NCBI GenBank assembly: GCA_011052815.1
Contig: DRIG01000014.1
Span: 1-44,238, forward strand
DNA: 44,238 bases
Direction: 5' to 3'
Source of the DNA: a candidate division WOR-3 bacterium
Lineage (GTDB): Bacteria > Hydrothermota > Tepidihabitantia > SM23-42
Position 1 is the stretch's first letter; every line of letters begins with the position of its first letter. Below, piece after piece: positions 17,399 to 24,586 of this stretch. A model generated the notes under the pieces. The model worked only from the letters and a program-made list of their open reading frames with translations. It searched no databases and was not told the origin of the DNA. A program made the translations under genes and the position numbers.

Positions 17399-18330
17399 GG
17401 ATCATTATCACCGGTGGCGCCGGTTTCATCGGTTCTCACCTTGTCGACTATTATATAGAAAAAGGGAATGAAGTGGTGGTTGTCGATAACCTGATCAGCG
17501 GACAGAAGAAGAATCTTGTTCAGCACTTCGGGAACAAAAAATTCACTTTTATGGAAACAGATGTCTGTACGGTCACCGCGCTCGACGGAGATGTTGATTT
17601 GATTCTACATTTTGCCTGCCCGGCGAGTCCTTTTGACTATCTGAAATATCCTATTGAAACTTTGATGGTTATGTCTGCAGGTACCGCCAATATGCTCAAG
17701 CTCGCTCTTTCGAAAAAAGCCAAGTTTCTTCTCGCTTCCACGAGTGAGGTTTATGGAGACCCGGAAGAGCATCCACAGAAAGAGGACTACTTCGGTAATG
17801 TGAACCTGTTCAGCCCCCGGGCGGTTTATGATGAAGGAAAACGTTTCGCCGAAACATTGACTCTTGCCTTTCACAGAAAATACAGACTTCAGGTCGGCAT
17901 TGTGCGGATATTCAACACCTATGGTGAAAGGATGCGCGCCGGAGACGGTCGGGTTATTCCGACATTCATTAATGAGGCGTTGAAGAATCAACCTCTGTCG
18001 ATCTTCGGTGACGGTAAGCAGACAAGAAGTTTTTGTTATATCACTGATATGGTGAAAGCCATTGTGAAAGCGGTTCAAATCGACTATCCTTTGCCGATAA
18101 ATGTCGGGAACCCCGCCGAGTACACGGTGCTTCAATTGGCAGAGGTGATAAAACGTCTTTGCAACAGCAAGAGCAGTTACCGTTTTTTACCTCTGCCTGA
18201 CAGTGATCCGAAAAAGCGTAAACCAGATATTACTAAGGCGAGAGAATTGCTCTGCTGGGAACCCAAGGTTGATCTGGAAGATGGGTTGAAAAGGGTGATT
18301 GAATGGTTCAGGAGGGAAGAAAATGGGTGA
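17395..18330 (+). CDS. uxs: UDP-glucuronate decarboxylase (UDP-xylose synthase)
   Basis: 311 residues, an extended short-chain dehydrogenase. TGGAGFIGSHL at the N-terminus binds NAD+. The signatures of UDP-xylose synthase are clear: FACPASPFDY, STSEVYGDPEEHPQ, the catalytic YDEGK (Tyr-xxx-Lys) and RIFNTYGERM. The reaction decarboxylates UDP-glucuronate to UDP-xylose. The usual Cys in CYDEGKR is Val here. The start overlaps ugd by four bases and the stop overlaps the MscS-type gene by eight. Ugd plus this enzyme convert UDP-glucose to UDP-xylose in two steps, probably for a cell-surface glycan. Confidence 0.92.
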   Translation: MRIIITGGAGFIGSHLVDYYIEKGNEVVVVDNLISGQKKNLVQHFGNKKFTFMETDVCTVTALDGDVDLILHFACPASPFDYLKYPIETLMVMSAGTANMLKLALSKKAKFLLASTSEVYGDPEEHPQKEDYFGNVNLFSPRAVYDEGKRFAETLTLAFHRKYRLQVGIVRIFNTYGERMRAGDGRVIPTFINEALKNQPLSIFGDGKQTRSFCYITDMVKAIVKAVQIDYPLPINVGNPAEYTVLQLAEVIKRLCNSKSSYRFLPLPDSDPKKRKPDITKARELLCWEPKVDLEDGLKRVIEWFRREENG

Positions 18331-19165
18331 ATGGCTTAAACTACATGCCCTTAAGATTATAATAACCGTTGTCATCGGACTTGTTGTTTATCTGATTCTC
18401 CAGAATATCATTCCCCGCTTTGTCCACAGGACAATCAGTTTAAGGATGAAGAATAAAGAGAAGATTGAGATAGAAAAGCGAAGTCGGACGCTTTCGCGGG
18501 TGCTGACAGGGACCGCGGGTCTGTTGATTTGTCTGGTTGTTCTTTTTACCATCCTTGCGGAGATAGGAATCAATATAGCTCCCGCCCTGGCGAGTCTCGG
18601 AATCATCGGTGTTGCGGTGGGATTCGGTGCCCAGAGTTTGATAAAGGATTTCATAAACGGACTCTTCATCCTTATGGAAAACCAATATGGTATAGGTGAT
18701 GTCGTGAAGATTGCGGGAATCAGCGGACTTGTGGAAGAGGTAAATCTGCGGCGGACGATTTTGAGGGATCTGGATGGCGTGGTTCATTATATTCCCAACG
18801 GTGTGATCAATACGGTGAGTAATATGACCAAGGAATTTTCCCGGGTTAATATGAATATTTCCGTGGCGTATCGGGAGGATTTAGACCATGTTATAGAAGT
18901 CATCAATCGGGTCTGCGCTGAAATGGCTGAGGAACCGATATGGAAAGGACGTATCAAGAAACCGCCGCAGGTCTTAAGGGTCGATGCTCTCGGTGATTCG
19001 GGCATTGAAATCAAGATCCTCGGTGAGACCGCTCCTTCCGCACAGTGGGATATTATGGGAGAACTTCGTAAGAGGATAAAGAGAGAGTTTGACAGGGAAG
19101 GGATTGAAATTCCCTGGCCGCATATGAAAGTGATTGTGACGGGTACACCGATTAAGGGCGCTTGA
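18323..19165 (+). CDS. MscS-family mechanosensitive channel
   Basis: 280 residues. The ATG at 18323 is preceded by CAGGAGGGA. Three transmembrane helices occupy about residues 8-120. The pore helix region (ASLGIIGVAVGFGAQSLIKD) carries the Gly/Ala packing pattern of MscS TM3. The beta domain follows with GIGDVVKIAGISGLVEEVNLR and HYIPNGVI, and then the C-terminal alpha/beta domain. These channels open under membrane tension and relieve osmotic stress. It is the last gene of the envelope-sugar unit, overlapping the UDP-xylose gene by eight bases. Its TGA stop lies inside the -35 element of the next promoter. Confidence 0.94.
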   Translation: MGEWLKLHALKIIITVVIGLVVYLILQNIIPRFVHRTISLRMKNKEKIEIEKRSRTLSRVLTGTAGLLICLVVLFTILAEIGINIAPALASLGIIGVAVGFGAQSLIKDFINGLFILMENQYGIGDVVKIAGISGLVEEVNLRRTILRDLDGVVHYIPNGVINTVSNMTKEFSRVNMNISVAYREDLDHVIEVINRVCAEMAEEPIWKGRIKKPPQVLRVDALGDSGIEIKILGETAPSAQWDIMGELRKRIKREFDREGIEIPWPHMKVIVTGTPIKGA

Positions 19166-19189
19166 CAGGAATAAATTTCCAATTATAAT
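19162..19189 (+). promoter_or_regulatory. Promoter of the SBP-TonB fusion gene
   Basis: TTGACA at 19162-19167, containing the upstream stop codon, and TATAAT at 19184-19189, spacer 16 bp; both hexamers are perfect consensus. A leader of about 18 bases carries AGGAGG at 19203-19208, so this gene has a normal ribosome binding site. Confidence 0.85.
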
Positions 19190-19213
19190 GTATATATATA
19201 TCAGGAGGCTAAT

Positions 19214-21301
19214 ATGAAGAAGTTTTTTTCAGTATTACCTATTTTGCTGCTGTTGACGGCAGTATGCGCCAAAAAAGAGGAGAAGCTGGTTGGAGAACAG
19301 GGTGGTAAAATGGTTATCGGTACTACAGAACTTCTCACCACCATATCACCGCTTTCTCCGTCTGTTTTTGGTTCTAATGAGATTCTTGATTTATTATTTA
19401 TGCACCTGCACCGTATCGACCCGGAGACCGGGAAGATGAAACCCGAGCTCGCTTCTTCCTGGGAGTTTTCTGAAGACCTTACTTCAATCACCTACTATTT
19501 ACGCGATGACGTCACCTGGTGGGATGGTGAACCGGTTACGGCTGAAGATGTTCTTTATACCTATGAAAAGATGAAGGACCCCAAGACGAATTACCCCAAT
19601 ATTGCAAGGCTTCGGTTCATTAAAAACGTTGAGGTGGTCGGACCGCATGCGATTAAATTCACCTTTGATAAGGTCTACGCCGATCTCCTGACAGATTCTG
19701 ATATTATGCCGGTACCGAAACATGTCTATGAAAAGAAAGGTGATAAATTCGGTCAGGCTCCCGTGGGTAATGGGCCATATAAGATAAAAGAATGGATTCC
19801 AGGCTCAGGCCTTGTTCTATATGCCAATGATAGTTATTATCGCGGTAAACCGCCGCTTGATACGATATTTATTGAATATTATTCAGATGTCACCAAGATG
19901 TATGAAGATTTCAAGAACGGTAATCTCGATATGGTGTTGAATCTTACTCCGGAAGCGGCGAAGGAATTGGAGAAGAACAAAAATATCAAGGTTGATTCAA
20001 GGCCGGGTAATACTTTTACCTATGTCGGATGGAATTTGAAGCATCCTTATCTAAAAGACAAGGAGATTCGTAAGGCACTGACGATGGCGATAAACACCAA
20101 AAAGATATTGAACGACGTATTTTCAGGAATGGGTACTATTTCACTCGGACCGCTGCCGCCTTCATCCTGGGGTTATAATGAAGAGATCACGCCGATTCAG
20201 TATAATCTCATCGGCGCAAAAAAGATCCTGGAAAAGAAAGGTTTTACTGATTGGAACCGCAATAAGATATATGATAAGAACCGTAAGGATTTCACTCTCA
20301 CCATTATCACGAATGTGGAGAGTCCTGAGCGGGTGAAGATCCTCGAGAGCGTCGCCAATGATTTAAAGGCTCTCGGCGTCAGGGTTAAAGCGAAGGCACT
20401 GGATACCAAATCGTTCATCACCGCACTTGTTCAACGAGACTTTGACGGTTTTATCATGGGGTGGAGCATGGGTGAGAAGATAGACCCGACCGTCTACTGG
20501 CATTCAGATCCGAAAAAGGGGCGGTTTAATTTTGTCTCCTATAAGAACAGTGTGGTTGATTCACTTATTGAGATCGGTGTCGCTATGCTCAATCGTAAGA
20601 AGGCTAAAGAGATCTGGCACGAATTTCAGAAAATTGTTTATGGAGAAATGCCTTATACGTTTTTGGTCGTTGCGAACAAGATCTCCGCTACCTATAAAAG
20701 GGTGAGGGGTGTTGAACAGGGAATCAGTATTGCTGACGCCTACACCTACTGGATCCCCGAGGCGGAACGGAGGGTTGTGGTCGCTTCACTAGCTCCAGCA
20801 CCGGTGGATACCACTCCCGAGGTGACGACGCCGACGGCTACCGAAGAGAAACCGACCAGACCGACATCTAAAAAAGTGGAGGAGTTGACTCCGACAAAGC
20901 CTCCTGAAGTTGTCAAACCAGAAGCCCTTCTTGAGGCTGCGGTGAAGAAAGAGACCACTTCTGTTGCACCTACCCCTCCGGATACCGGCGAGGCGCCGGC
21001 AATCACTCCGCCTGAGCCTCCGAAACCTTCGATTATCACCCGTGCCACGCCGATAAAACAGGTGATGCCCAAGTACCCGGATGCGGCGCGAGCGGTCGGT
21101 GCAACCGGTAGGGTAGTGGTGAGAGTCGTTGTCGGTACAGATGGTAAGGTGAAGAGCGCTACTATTTTATCGAGTTTTGGAAATCCGGCTTGCGAAGCCG
21201 AAGCACTGGCAGCTGCCAAGAAATGGGTGTTCAAACCGGCAACAAAAGACGGTGAGCCGTTTGAACAGAAAATTTCAATACCGTTTAACTTTAAACCCTA
21301 A
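19214..21301 (+). CDS. Peptide/oligopeptide-binding protein (SBP family 5) fused to a TonB C-terminal domain
   Basis: 695 residues, preceded by AGGAGG. The signal peptide ends at LLLTAVCAKK, lipoprotein-like, though Val just before Cys is not the usual lipobox residue. Residues about 35-515 are a complete family 5 extracellular solute-binding domain: LTSITYYLRDDVTWWDGEPVTAEDV is split by typical spacing, with VGNGPYKIKEWI and an IRKALTMAIN segment. Residues 516-608 are a Pro/Thr/Glu/Lys-rich linker. Residues 609-695 are a TonB C-terminal domain (PKYPDAARAVGATGRVVV, DGKVKSATILSS, AKKWVFKPA). SBP5 proteins normally deliver peptides to an ABC permease, and TonB domains normally contact outer-membrane receptors from an inner-membrane anchor. 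Here neither a permease nor an ExbBD gene is adjacent. The fusion is continuous with no frameshift. Function is open. Confidence 0.9.
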   Translation: MKKFFSVLPILLLLTAVCAKKEEKLVGEQGGKMVIGTTELLTTISPLSPSVFGSNEILDLLFMHLHRIDPETGKMKPELASSWEFSEDLTSITYYLRDDVTWWDGEPVTAEDVLYTYEKMKDPKTNYPNIARLRFIKNVEVVGPHAIKFTFDKVYADLLTDSDIMPVPKHVYEKKGDKFGQAPVGNGPYKIKEWIPGSGLVLYANDSYYRGKPPLDTIFIEYYSDVTKMYEDFKNGNLDMVLNLTPEAAKELEKNKNIKVDSRPGNTFTYVGWNLKHPYLKDKEIRKALTMAINTKKILNDVFSGMGTISLGPLPPSSWGYNEEITPIQYNLIGAKKILEKKGFTDWNRNKIYDKNRKDFTLTIITNVESPERVKILESVANDLKALGVRVKAKALDTKSFITALVQRDFDGFIMGWSMGEKIDPTVYWHSDPKKGRFNFVSYKNSVVDSLIEIGVAMLNRKKAKEIWHEFQKIVYGEMPYTFLVVANKISATYKRVRGVEQGISIADAYTYWIPEAERRVVVASLAPAPVDTTPEVTTPTATEEKPTRPTSKKVEELTPTKPPEVVKPEALLEAAVKKETTSVAPTPPDTGEAPAITPPEPPKPSIITRATPIKQVMPKYPDAARAVGATGRVVVRVVVGTDGKVKSATILSSFGNPACEAEALAAAKKWVFKPATKDGEPFEQKISIPFNFKP

Positions 21302-21359
21302 GCGCAGTCAGAAGAAAGTCGAGAAGTCAGATTTGGGGCCTCTGCTTTATATAATCTTC

Positions 21360-21388
21360 GCCCTCCGGTGGGGGCCCCCCATTTTTTT
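21360..21388 (+). terminator. Probable terminator of the SBP-TonB gene
   Basis: A GC-rich hairpin (21360-21375, GCCCTC/CGGT loop/GGGGGC with one G-T pair) is followed by CCCCCA and then seven T at 21382-21388. The T run is displaced by six bases from the stem, so strength is uncertain. Confidence 0.55.
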
Positions 21389-21393
21389 AAAAA

Positions 21394-21424
21394 ATCAGTC
21401 CGTCTTTTAAAAAGACGGACTGAT
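21394..21424 (-). terminator. Perfect 14-bp inverted repeat, terminator for the convergent minus-strand operon
   Basis: Bases 21394-21407 pair perfectly with 21411-21424, leaving a 3-base loop. Read on the minus strand, the stem is followed by TTTTT, fitting an intrinsic terminator for the operon ending at 21447. Confidence 0.75.
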
Positions 21425-21446
21425 CCGTAGAAGATAGCTATCCGGT

Positions 21447-22427
21447 TTATTTCAGATAGATAACCTTTCTGATCTTTATCTGTGTCCCTTCTTTATAACG
21501 GATGAAATATATGCCGCTGGAACCGGGATTCGTGATGCGACGGCCTGATTTATCATAGAGTTGCTCTCCTTTTTTCAGAGGGAACCATTCTGAGATGAAT
21601 GTCGCTTTTTCTTTTTTGAAGGCGGGCGGTGAAAGAATATTTTCATTGACGTTGATTATTTCGGTATTGCCGTAGATGTCATAGTCGGTGGAGTTGTTTT
21701 TACTGTAGGTGAGAAGGAAATTACCGTTTACCCAGCATAAAGCAGGAGTTGAGATGCCGTTGGTTGAGCTGGCGATGGTGAAACTCGAACCGACCAGTTG
21801 CCCTGAAGGAGATATATACTGCCCTTTGAGACTGGTTCCGTTGCTGTATACGAGAAAATAGTTTGTTCCCGTGAAACAGAGATCAAAGGATGCTGATTGA
21901 TAGGAAATGCCTGAGACGATTGTAATTTCACCGCCGGGTATGTTCCCTTGTGGGGTTACGATACGGCAGAGAATACGACTTGTAAAGTATGTTTCGCGTT
22001 CGATCCAGGCGACCAGATAATTGTTGCCGTCAAAACTTATTCTGAGGTCGTCTTTTCTATTCGTTGAACTGGAGACAGTGAAACTGCTCCCTATCTTTTC
22101 AAGACTTGTGGAAAGACGTTGTCCGTAGATATATCCTGTAGTGAGGACGTTATTTTTATAAACCAGCATCAAATTTGTGCCGTCTGAACTTATTTTGGGC
22201 AGACTGTAGCCTTCTGAACCGCTTATAAGAAGTTTTCCGTTCGGGTCAAGGACATTACCCGCAGGAGTGACGCGGGCTCCGCATATCGCCTGGTTTGTAT
22301 AACCTTCGTCTGCATATACAATGATGAAGTTTGTTCCGTCGAATAACACATCAGGGTGCGCCTGACGGTCGGTATTATTGGATATTACAAAAGGCGCGCC
22401 CGGGTTTCCGCTGGGAGTGACACGCAC
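21447..22427 (-). pseudogene. 3' part of a split secreted repeat protein with sorting domain
   Basis: 326 codons from a GTG at 22427, but the frame is continuous with the upstream fragment (22449-22739): only an in-frame TGA at 22451-22449 separates them. The product has repeated beta-type blades of about 45-50 residues (FDGTNFIIVY...ARVTPAGNVLDPNG; SSDGTNLMLVYKNN; FDGNNYLVAW), like bacterial beta-propeller surface proteins. The C-terminal 60 residues (GEQLYDKSGRRI, GSSGIYFIRYKEG, ending KVIYLK) are a short type-IX-like sorting domain. It would have no signal peptide if translated alone from 22427, and no Shine-Dalgarno sequence supports that start. It is therefore probably one broken gene, unless the TGA is a sequence error. 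Confidence 0.7.
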
Positions 22428-22448
22428 TCCGAGAAGGTCTGCATCGTG

Positions 22449-22739
22449 TCAGCAGTGATCACGGTACGCAATGAGATATGTGCCGCCGCCCCAGGCAATG
22501 CTTTGATCCATCACCGTATCATTTTGAGCCGCATAGCGGTCACCGTTCGGATCGAGTACACTGCCGGACGACGTGACCCGCGAACCGTAGAGATGATAGA
22601 GTGCAGTGCCTGAACGGTGGTCTTCCCAGATTACAAGGAAGTTCGTTCCGTCAAAGGCGACATCTCTGTTATATTGTGCCCCGTTTGTGGTGCATATTGA
22701 GAACTCGGTGGATAATAGAAAGAAGAGTAAAAACATCAT
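22449..22739 (-). pseudogene. 5' part of the split secreted repeat protein (signal peptide and first blades)
   Basis: 96 codons starting at an ATG with AAGGAGG just upstream. A signal peptide (MMFLLFFLLSTEFSICT) precedes two blade-like repeats (FDGTNFLVIWEDHRSG.. and WGGGTYLIAYRDHC). It stops at TGA (22451-22449). The next seven codons (HDADLLG) lead in frame into VRVTPSGNPG of the downstream part, exactly where a repeat should continue (compare YGSRVTSSGSVLDPNG). The intact protein would be about 430 residues. It is the last gene of the C25-protease operon. Confidence 0.7.
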
Positions 22740-22750
22740 TTTCCTCCTTG

Positions 22751-24574
22751 TTATTTGACTAAAATTATTTTTTGTGCCATATTCTGTTCATCGTCTTTAA
22801 TTAACAGAAAATATACGCCATCGGCATGCCCGGCAGGAAAGGTAATGGTGGTTTCCGCCTGGTCGGTTGTGCTGCTGAAGATGACCTTACCGCTGACGTC
22901 CACTATCTGGAGATGTGCGTGATCTTCTCCGGGGACCAGATCAGGTATTTCCACGCTGATCTTTCCTCTAAAGGGATTGGGATATATGCGGATATATTGA
23001 ATATAAGTGTTATCATATTCTTCAGCAGAGGTCTGCTCGAACTCGTAGGCGCCGATGTCGATATACTGGCCTCCGTTCGGTGGTACTGGATATGTCGGGT
23101 CTCCGGCGTCGATGCAGGGACTTGAATCCGTAAGGAAAAAATTTGATTCCGGATGTCCCGGACCAGGGTATGCTGAAATAACATAGGGCTCAGTACATAT
23201 CGAATGTAAATCCTGACCGCTGAATGACTGCCACTCACTGAGTGTCATCTTGGTCGATGTCGGTTTGCCGACCGCGATGAATCTGCTCGGGTACTCGGGG
23301 TTATATACGCAGTTATAGTCCATATCATATTCGTTTACGTAGAAGAATTCTCCGATCCATATATTCATATTTCTGTGATCAGGCGGATAAGTGTGGGTGA
23401 AGAGTGTATTTCTGACTTTTATATTCGTCGAGTGATAGGAAGAATCTTCTCCGTATGTATGATTGAGGAATGTCAGGTCACAATTTTCTATAAGTACATT
23501 GTCGTTATACCAGAACTTGATCGCCTCCTGGCACTGCTGGCCTGCCTCACATCGTCGGAAGATTATGTTGTTCGGACGGCCCGTAGCGCCGTTGCCGTCG
23601 AGTTTGAACCCGTGGTTCGGACAGCCGTACCACCTTGAATCTTCAATGACAACGCTCTCGCAGTCGCCGCTTAATGCCGCCGCATCGGTCTGCCACCATA
23701 TCTCGACGCCCTTTATCAAGACCGTATCACATGCTGCCAGGGATAATCCTGATATACCGTGCGGCAGCATGTGATAATTGAACGGCGTGGAAAGACGCCA
23801 GAGCCGATTGATAGAACAATTTTCGATATGGAGATTGTTTGATTGGTATCCTCTGAGGACTGCACCGATGATGGTATCGGCGACGAGTTCGATATTTCTG
23901 CAGTTGTAGATATATACACCGAAACCGGCGGAGCCCCGGGCTGATTGGCTCCTGATGATGAAACCTTTTATCTGAATGTGATCTTTGGAATCAAGATAAA
24001 GACCATATTGACGTTTTACCACTTCAATGTTGTGGATAAGTGAATCAGGCGGTTGCCCGTCGGCGGTATGGACATATAGTATATTACTGTTGTCATCATA
24101 CCAGAATGAACCGGGATTGGCTTCTACCGAAGATATTGAACTTGTCGTATCCAGATATGGCCGCAGTACAACAGAATCCGAACCGGCGAGTTGAACAACA
24201 CCCTTCACTTCGAAATCCGGGAAGGGCGTCTGAAACACGTGGTTGTAACCGCTGACCAGTGTGAATTGTGATTCGTCTATTATTTCACTGCCGGCTATTT
24301 CAGCTTTTTCATCGGTATAGTAGACGATAGGTGCACTGCTGCTGCCGCTGTTTAGGGGCTGAATTCTTTCACGATAGACCGCATTGGCGACGATGACTGA
24401 ATCACCGGCGGTGAGCACCTGCGCGGCTTTTGTTATCGTCGCCCAGGGATCGTTCCAGGAGAGACCGCTGTTGTTGTCATCACCGACAGTGCCGTGCACT
24501 CCGTCTTTATCGACATAATAGGTGGCCGCAGAGAGAATGTTTATGATGATGAAAAGAAAAGTAAATATTTTCAC
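22751..24574 (-). CDS. Secreted right-handed beta-helix protein with type-IX-like sorting domain
   Basis: 607 residues from a GTG with GGAGGG directly upstream. A signal peptide (about 1-17) leads into YYVDKDGVHGTVGDDNNSG and PWATITKAAQVLTAGDSVIV, the usual opening of secreted parallel beta-helix proteins (pectate-lyase fold). Residues about 180-400 contain repeated short strands with Asn ladders (NNLHIENCSI, DTVLIKGVEI, NNIIFRRCEA, DNVLIENCDL). PCIDAGDPT and DIGAYEFE near residue 500 are standard in this class. The last 85 residues are a sorting domain (IRIYPNPFRGKI, DGVYFLLI) ending KIILVK. Such proteins often bind or cleave polysaccharide; no catalytic residues can be assigned. It lies between the C25 peptidase and the split gene, 12 and 11 bases away. 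Confidence 0.88.
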   Translation of the reverse strand: MKIFTFLFIIINILSAATYYVDKDGVHGTVGDDNNSGLSWNDPWATITKAAQVLTAGDSVIVANAVYRERIQPLNSGSSSAPIVYYTDEKAEIAGSEIIDESQFTLVSGYNHVFQTPFPDFEVKGVVQLAGSDSVVLRPYLDTTSSISSVEANPGSFWYDDNSNILYVHTADGQPPDSLIHNIEVVKRQYGLYLDSKDHIQIKGFIIRSQSARGSAGFGVYIYNCRNIELVADTIIGAVLRGYQSNNLHIENCSINRLWRLSTPFNYHMLPHGISGLSLAACDTVLIKGVEIWWQTDAAALSGDCESVVIEDSRWYGCPNHGFKLDGNGATGRPNNIIFRRCEAGQQCQEAIKFWYNDNVLIENCDLTFLNHTYGEDSSYHSTNIKVRNTLFTHTYPPDHRNMNIWIGEFFYVNEYDMDYNCVYNPEYPSRFIAVGKPTSTKMTLSEWQSFSGQDLHSICTEPYVISAYPGPGHPESNFFLTDSSPCIDAGDPTYPVPPNGGQYIDIGAYEFEQTSAEEYDNTYIQYIRIYPNPFRGKISVEIPDLVPGEDHAHLQIVDVSGKVIFSSTTDQAETTITFPAGHADGVYFLLIKDDEQNMAQKIILVK

Positions 24575-24586
24575 TTTCCCTCCTTT

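Noticed and set aside
20746-21234. 162-codon Ala/Ser/Val/Thr-rich open frame on the minus strand
   Set aside because: It is the complement of the Pro/Thr-rich linker and TonB domain. Low complexity explains the absence of stops.
21394-21424. Perfect inverted repeat as a recombination or attachment site
   Set aside because: It is a single copy between convergent genes with a T run on the minus strand, which fits a terminator. No recombinase gene is present.
22449-22451. Selenocysteine or UGA recoded as an amino acid
   Set aside because: I see no selenocysteine insertion hairpin after the TGA and no family reason for Sec. TGA is a normal stop in tsaD, dapA, ugd and others here, so general recoding is excluded.
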